Shown piece after piece: positions 58,362-64,000 of a stretch of DNA of 64,000 bases. Position 1 is the first letter of the stretch. Each line of letters opens with the position of its first letter. A program made the position numbers and the translations under genes. This DNA comes from Strongylocentrotus purpuratus (Eukaryota; Echinodermata; Echinoidea; Camarodonta; Strongylocentrotidae): NCBI RefSeq assembly GCF_000002235.5, contig NW_022145562.1, positions 631,501 to 695,500 of the forward strand. The letters are read 5' to 3'. The notes below the pieces were generated by a model. That model worked only from the letters and a program-made list of their open reading frames with translations, was not told the DNA's origin and made no database searches.

Positions 58362-58535
58362 GGTCAGGTCGCCCCCAAGCCGGTCGCCTCCTAACGCAGT
58401 CGCCTCCTATACGCAGTCGCCTTCTAACGTAGTCGCCCCCAAATTATGTGGTCGAGTCGCCTCCTATACACAGTCGCCTCCTATACACAGTCGCCTCCTA
58501 TACACAGTCGCCCCTATACACAGTCGCCCCCTACG
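58362..58535. repeat. Tandem repeat of CAGTCGCCTCCTATACA units
   Basis: Eight or so copies of an approximately 18-nt unit CAGTCGCCTCCTATACA with variants (AACGCAGTCGCC, ACGTAGTCGCCCCC). The first boundary GTCAGGTCGCC reappears inverted at about 61483-61494 (GGCGACCTGAC), next to further GGGGGCGA..TGACC motifs at 61370-61480. Confidence 0.8.
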
Positions 58536-58798
58536 TACAAAGGCAGTACGCTAGCGCAGCGGTCAGAAGCTATTTAGAGAAAGTTTCATTCTTTCTATTA
58601 CTCTAGATAACTATTTTGTGCTAAAGTATAATGTGAGAAACGTTTCATTTTATTTTGATGCAACAGAGATTTACATTCAAAGGTTTTACTTTTTATAATT
58701 GTACAGTAATATTCTTCTCATTTCGACATTATCAGCCGCTGGTTCTCTATTTCGTTCCCTAAACTATAAAAGGTATGTAAGAGGGGGGGGGGGGGGGT

Positions 58799-58873
58799 GT
58801 AGAAAGTTGGACGTAGCCTAGATCTATAGATCCTACTGTATTTATTGTTATGATATTTTTCTCTCCTCCGATC

Positions 58874-58926
<53 letters not shown>

Positions 58927-59255
58927 GCACTGATTTTGTTCTTTAGTTTGTCTCTTTGGGTTTGATTATATCATTTTGCTAAAGTAATGTCCGACGTATA
59001 CCACCAGGAATATGTTATAATAATCTCAAGGAAGGGATGATGCCGGCATACAAGCAAATGGCGGAAAAGACAACATTATGGAAGATGAAGATGGACAAAG
59101 ATGAAGATGGACAAAGATGAAGATGGACATAGACAGAGAGAGGGGGAGAGAGTGGGTTGGCGGGAGATAGAAAGTTGGACGTATTCTGTACTGTATTTAA
59201 TATTATGATATTTTTCTCTTAATCCTTGCCTGAATTCAGTTTTCCCCTCACCGCG
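58799..59255. repeat. Direct duplication of about 85 bp
   Basis: TAGAAAGTTGGACGTA, followed by CTGTATTTA and TATGATATTTTTCTCT, occurs at 58799-58865 and again at 59167-59220, about 368 bp apart. The second copy leads into the satellite-like DNA of 59220-59410, and the first leads into the 49-nt poly-C. Confidence 0.7.
58876..58924. repeat. Uninterrupted poly-C run of 49 nt
   Basis: The longest homopolymer in the window. On the minus strand it is a G49 tract able to form G-quadruplex structures. The exact length is uncertain in any assembly. Confidence 0.9.
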
Positions 59256-59410
59256 CTGACGTTTCATTAAATTATTAGAGAACGGTTTTCGACTCTTAAT
59301 ACTTGTCTGAAATAAGCGCGGAAGCTTTGACGTTTCATTAATTATTAGTTAGAGAAAGAACAAAAAAGACGATTCGTTGTACCGACTCTTAATCACTGTT
59401 TGAATTATCA
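59220..59410. repeat. Short array of the satellite seen at 26751
   Basis: About two degenerate units with GCCTGAATTCAGTTTTCCCC, TGACGTTTCATTAAATTATT, AGCGCGGAAGCTTTGACGTT and AAAGACGATTCGTTGTACCG. Confidence 0.75.
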
Positions 59411-59919
59411 AAAATGTTTCTTTGTTACTATTATTGTTTCGTCGCTTTTATCCTCCGCGCGCTTTATAATAATGAAGGACAAAAGCGCCGCGGCATCAAA
59501 AGGTATGTATTTGAAAGAATAACTGCTTTTTATTTGTGCACAGATTAAAAGAAAGTGACATCTATACAAAAAACAAACACAAATTATTATACAGGTTAAG
59601 GTTGGAACCTACTAGTGCTTTCGAATACTTGGAAAGATGAGCAGGTGTTCATGTTGGTCACGCATGGTCGTCCCTTACAATATTCTTTAAACAAAATCAC
59701 GCACTTATAGAATGAATTGAGAGTAAAATTAGATAACGTTTCGTTCATTTGGGTCTACCGCCGAAAGCTTAAATTTCGATTTATTTGCTTCATAATAAAC
59801 TTATATAAGTCATATAAAATGTAGCTCACTTTTAATTCAATGTAAAAACATTCTCTTCTATTAGTTTGTTGGGCAATTTATTGTTTATTATTTAATTACA
59901 TGACTTTTGTAAATCATCC

Positions 59920-60360
59920 GATGTCCTTTCATTTATACTTTTTGCAGACGATTCTAATTTATTTTATTCCCATAGAAATCCAAATTCTCTAGTCAATGTT
60001 GTAAATTCTGAACTTGAAAAAGTCACCCAATGAATAAAAGCAAACAAACTACTATCCCTTAACCTCAAAAAAGAAGAAAAATATCTGTTATTTAGTAATT
60101 GTATGAACACACTGCCCAAGAATTTCATTTTGACGATACCCCCTTGGAAGTTGTTTCATTATTTACATTTTTAGGCATAACTGTTGATAATAAACTTTCG
60201 TGGAAATACCATATAGATAATACATATAAGATCATTTCACGGAATATTGGCATAAAATATGAGAGCCGAATCAGTTTCTTTTACAAAGTATACATCAGTG
60301 ACAAAGTAAAATTACTCGTTAAAAATTATGCATGGTAGCGTTATAGTAAAATTGCAATTC
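59920..60360 (+). pseudogene. Second dead LINE reverse-transcriptase relic
   Basis: The catalytic box FADDSNLFYSHRNPNSLVNV starts near 59941 and continues VNSELEKVTQ, a stop, then KANKLLSLNL and LLFSN. The later frame gives FLGITVDNKLSWKYHIDNTY. This parallels the relic at 30560 (YADDSSIFYSHQNPQ, VNSELENIAQ), so both come from the same or a sister family. Stops and frameshifts make it inactive. Confidence 0.85.
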
Positions 60361-62400
60361 TTTTGTACAATTGTGCTTCAACGACCTTGGCAAATTGCTT
60401 TGTACAAATATAGAAATCTGAATTGCAATACCATATTTGCAATGAAATTATATATTGAACTTATAAAATATGTGAATAGTAATACATTTTTAATATTCAA
60501 AATAATTAAATGTTTTGGTTGGAAAGTGCATAGCCAGATGGGTAAGGTATGGTTATGGTGTTTTCTTCAATAACAGAAACCGAATCCAGGAATTATAAAA
60601 TGAAATAGATGCTACAATGATTTAAACAAATTATACATTGTACATGTAGGTAAAATGCAGAACATTTTGTACACGTATTTGGGCCAATTTACTAAAAGGT
60701 ACATGTAGAATATTGCATATAAGTTTCGCATAGAAACATGGGTAAAAGGTTGCCATTGTAATATTCGATATAATGTGCATCATCTTGGGAATCATGTTAA
60801 ACAGTCCTGAAACAGGATTTTGTACGATTAAATCTGATTTAGTTTAAAAAAGTAAAATTATATAGTAACATTATTTAAAAATGCATTCACATGTCACCCT
60901 TTTATTTAGGAAGTTATACCAGAGAAATAGAGAGAGAGAGAGAGAGAGAGAGAAGGAGAGTGAGAAAAGGGAGAGAGAGGGGAGGTGGGAGAGAGATCGG
61001 GAGAGAAAGAGAGATAGAGGAAGAGAGGAGAGAGAGAAAGAGAGAGAGAGAGAGGGAGACAAAGATGGTGAGAGTAACAAGACAGTGAGCTAGCCAAAAA
61101 GCCATGAAGAGGTCTCCCTGCTCCGCAGGCGCAGCACAGCACTGTCAAGGAGGAGACAATAGGGGTATTGAGAGAGTGATCGATGTGGTAGTACGCAAGC
61201 TGGTGGAAACTTATATGCAAATATCCTCGAAAATATGCAGTTACAATAGAAAATTCGAGGAAAATTTTCAATATTTAGTAATAACATAGTACTGAGATGC
61301 CAGGAACTAAAAATGGCTTGGTTTTGAACTTGTAAAAGACATCAAATTACAACAACAAATTAGGGGGCGAAATGACCAAAAAAGTGGGGGCGAGCTGACC
61401 AAGAATCCCAAAATCGGCAAAAAATATCGGGAGGCGAGATGACCAATTGAGGGCGACTTTGTAAGGGGGCGGGCTGACATTAGGCGACCTGACATGGAAC
61501 CCATTTAACCCTCTACCCTATAATATATCACTCTAAGCTGTACCCATATTTTTTTAAAATTTGGGTGGCATGGCTGTTGCTAAAGGAAATCTTCCCCAGA
61601 TTTACCCTCTCATTTATGTAGATCTAGATCTAATATAGATCTAGACTATCTATTCATAGATCCTAATCATTCCAGAAAACACGATTGAAACATGTTGAGT
61701 TTAAAACATGCGATTTCAATGAATGAAGATCTGAAGGAAACTTTGAAAGAAAAGGAAACTTTGAAAGAAGAGGAAAATACAATGTCTACTTCAGCCTTGT
61801 TCAGGCACAGCTATCGGGCAGAGCCAAACAAGCTACCCGAGTCCAGCCGGCTAAGGCTAAGCCCATCGGCTCTGAACCGCACCGCGCCGCTAGGCTGAGC
61901 TAGCTGGAGCTGCACTCCTGCAGCTGCGTTTTATCTCTGCAGAAGTGTTCGGTGTCAAATTTAGAAAGCAAGAAATTGTCCCCTTACATATCAACATATA
62001 AATACAAGAAAAGCTTACCTATTCCCCTATTCTACAAGCAGACAGAAGTCGGTGTAGACCATTGATATGAACGGTCTCATTCATATGTTTACAACGTGAG
62101 GTCGATAACTTGACCTGAGGTCACGATGGGTCATTTCCATAGAGACTCCACGCGAAAACTTTGGGAATCGTAATGCGGTGGTATTGATCAAGAAAAATAG
62201 TTCGTTTTCATACAACATTTGTTCTGTACCACAAAGTGTTTATTTGTGTAAAAGTCATGAAAGTAGATTCAATTTTCGAAATATACAGCAGTAAAAACTA
62301 TCAACGTACTTTCATGGACAAATCAATTTGCAAATTTATGAAATGGTGAAACAGACCGCGTAACAATAGACCGCGTCACATCACCATTGATACCGCGGAA
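60361..62400. other. Intergenic region before the right-hand gene
   Basis: No gene supported. A GA-rich microsatellite occupies 60926-61060. A block with GGGGGCGA and TGACC motifs lies at 61362-61500. The region 61780-61920 is more GC-rich and includes CTGAGCTAGCTGGAGCTGCA, possibly regulatory DNA of the next gene, which is inference only. Confidence 0.5.
60926..61060. repeat. (GA)n-rich microsatellite
   Basis: About 130 nt of GA repeats with AAAG, GGAG and TAGA interruptions. The long Ser/Leu and Glu/Arg reading frames here are artefacts. Confidence 0.9.
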
Positions 62401-62595
62401 GCATGTGTTTGTTGTGAGAGCTAGGAATCATCAACAATGCCGTATCTGTGCGGTTGAATGACAGACAGACACCAGAATACCGCAACTATAATATTCGCTC
62501 TTCGATCTCTCTGTGAGCGTGAAGTATATTGGATCAAAATGGAATAATGCAAACATCGGTATTTTCGAGGTCTTAAAGCTTAAAGTGAAGAAAAT

Positions 62596-63068
62596 ATGAT
62601 GCAGAGCATGAGATCTAGAGACAGACTGGAGAATGTCAGGATTCATTCTCCAGAAGTACGGGAGATATTACTCGATGATGCACGCGAAAATGATACTCAG
62701 AAACTGGTATGTATTACTATTTATAATACGTGTGGGCGTGGAATGAGTGTAAAGTTTTCTAGTAGTTGAGCCTGCTTATTTCAAGCATAAATTGATCAAT
62801 GACAGTGACCATGAAAAAAAAAATATTCTAGAGAAGCTGATTAAGTATACTCCAAGTCTTAAGACTGTGCACAGTGTGATTTTGTACATTCACTGACAAA
62901 ATATTGGGGCTTTATAAGTTCATGACTTTTAATTTTTTTGACCTTAATTAATTTTCATGTAAAAGTTTAAAAAGTTGTATAATATATGTTCTCATTTCAT
63001 ATGTAATTAATACTGTTCCTGTTTAATTAGTAGGCCTACTATTATTATTATCTTTTTTTAAAAGTATG

Positions 63069-63161
<93 letters not shown>

Positions 63162-63796
63162 TATTTTTTATAATATATTATTATTTTATTATTATCACTA
63201 TAATCATCAATATCATTTGCATTATTATTACTTAATATAGTAGTAGTATTAGAAGCAGTACATGTAGTTGTATACAGTACGTAGTAGAAATAGTATAGAC
63301 TTTTTTTCTTTGTGTGAAGTAGTATAAACTTATCATCATCAGTATCATTATGACTATAATTAAATAAAAACAGCATTCAATTTGTATGACTGTAGTTGTC
63401 TCCTAATAGATTGTGAGCTTATTTTTAGCTCATGTACAATAACAAGTTTACTCATCATACATGTACATGTATTTAGGGCAATGTTTTTGCTTCCAAGTAT
63501 ATCAGATGCGTTTCTACTCAAAAATATTATTGATCCTACATGTATATACATGTGTATTGTCTTTTCAGTTTACAACGATACATACATTTCGGAGGAAACT
63601 AGAAGAATTACCAGAGCAAACGGAACCATCCTGTTCTTCCCCTCAGCGTCCTGGGACCTCTGAACGGCGGCGCCCTTGGAGTACGCCTGTAGCTAGCAGG
63701 ACCGGCATGATGTCAGCAGGTAGTGCTGGATCAGCGTTGGACCAGACAACAAAAATACAGAACTGGTTATGTCAGAAGGCAGTCAGACATGTACAG
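62596..63796 (+). CDS. Unrecognised gene, first two coding exons, continues past the window
   Basis: Exon 1 is 62596-62706 (37 codons, starting MMQSMRSRDRLENV and ending QKL before GTATGT). Exon 2 is 63569-63796 (76 codons, FTTIHTFRRKLEELPEQTE to CQKAVRHVQ, then GTAAGG). Both junctions are phase 0 and the acceptor is TTTTCAG. An in-frame TAA lies five codons before the first ATG (62581-62583), supporting the start. The product is basic and Ser/Arg/Pro-rich in its middle (SPQRPGTSERRRPWSTP), with a predicted short helix LEVREILL-like at residues 20-27. No domain is recognised and I assign no function. The reading frame past 63796 is intron. The downstream end is beyond 64000. Confidence 0.7.
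63066..63162. repeat. (ATT)n microsatellite, about 95 nt
   Basis: A pure ATT run of about 32 units in intron 1 of the right-hand gene, followed by degenerate ATT/ATC text to about 63230. Confidence 0.95.
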
Positions 63797-64000
63797 GTAA
63801 GGCCAAGACCATCATCCAGGCAGGGGCGTAGCATATGGGGATAGGGGGTAGACAAGAGTTATTGGAAGATACACTTTCTACAAGGAAAACAACATTAAGG
63901 TTATCAGCAATAACAATGATGTTTTCATTTCAAAATTGTGAATACAAATACCTGTCATCTGTTTAGATCCAGAAGGGTATTAACTCTCTGCAAAAGAGAT

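Noticed and set aside
60871..61271. Several overlapping Ser/Leu-rich and Glu/Arg-rich frames
   Set aside because: They are generated by a GA microsatellite read in all frames.

Overview
The window is eukaryotic nuclear DNA from an invertebrate animal. Genes are split by long AT-rich introns with GT..AG borders, and the intergenic space is full of tRNA-derived SINEs, short inverted-repeat elements (MITEs), dead LINE copies, poly-G/poly-C runs, GA/CT microsatellites and the palindromic motif TACATGTA. Gene content plus repeat style suggest a marine deuterostome, most likely a sea urchin. The species assignment is inference.

Five coding loci could be reconstructed by joining ORF pieces at splice sites. 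(1) 4222-16980, minus: a five-exon chloride intracellular channel (CLIC) protein of 318 aa with a CxxC redox motif and a long acidic N-terminus. (2) 21157-43687, minus: a nine-exon Cys-loop (nicotinic-type) ligand-gated ion channel subunit of about 450 aa, with a signal peptide, the Cys-loop, four membrane segments and the 45-nt and 110-nt exons typical of nicotinic receptor genes. One exon junction (30298 to 24777) does not keep frame. (3) 34241-35302, plus: an intronless 353-aa type II membrane protein, DUF1647-like, nested in an intron of the channel gene. (4) 48674-54200, minus: profilin-4, with an unusual N-terminal extension supplied by one or two upstream exons. (5) 62596-63796, plus: the first two exons of an unrecognised gene that runs off the right edge. 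A single-exon rhodopsin-class GPCR pseudogene with three in-frame stops (39975-40877) lies in intron 1 of the channel gene, between two copies of a dispersed repeat.

Region by region: 1-4221 is the 3' flank of CLIC; 4222-16980 is CLIC with an 8.7-kb first intron rich in TACATGTA; 17-21 kb is intergenic with SINEs and MITEs; 21-43.7 kb is the channel gene with two nested loci, LINE relics and a local tandem repeat; 43.7-48.7 kb is intergenic; 48.7-54.2 kb is profilin-4; 54.2-62.5 kb is repeat-dominated, with a zinc-finger fragment inside a MITE, a long hairpin, a 49-nt poly-C and a second LINE relic; 62.5 kb to the end is the start of the right-hand gene.

The genes do not form an obvious pathway. 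The most notable structures are the transposon nests: a MITE with telomere-like DNA inside a SINE, a hAT-like MITE inside a LINE, and a MITE carrying a C2H2 finger. Also notable are a 7SL-like SINE head, a decayed duplicate of a CLIC exon, and the extended profilin.
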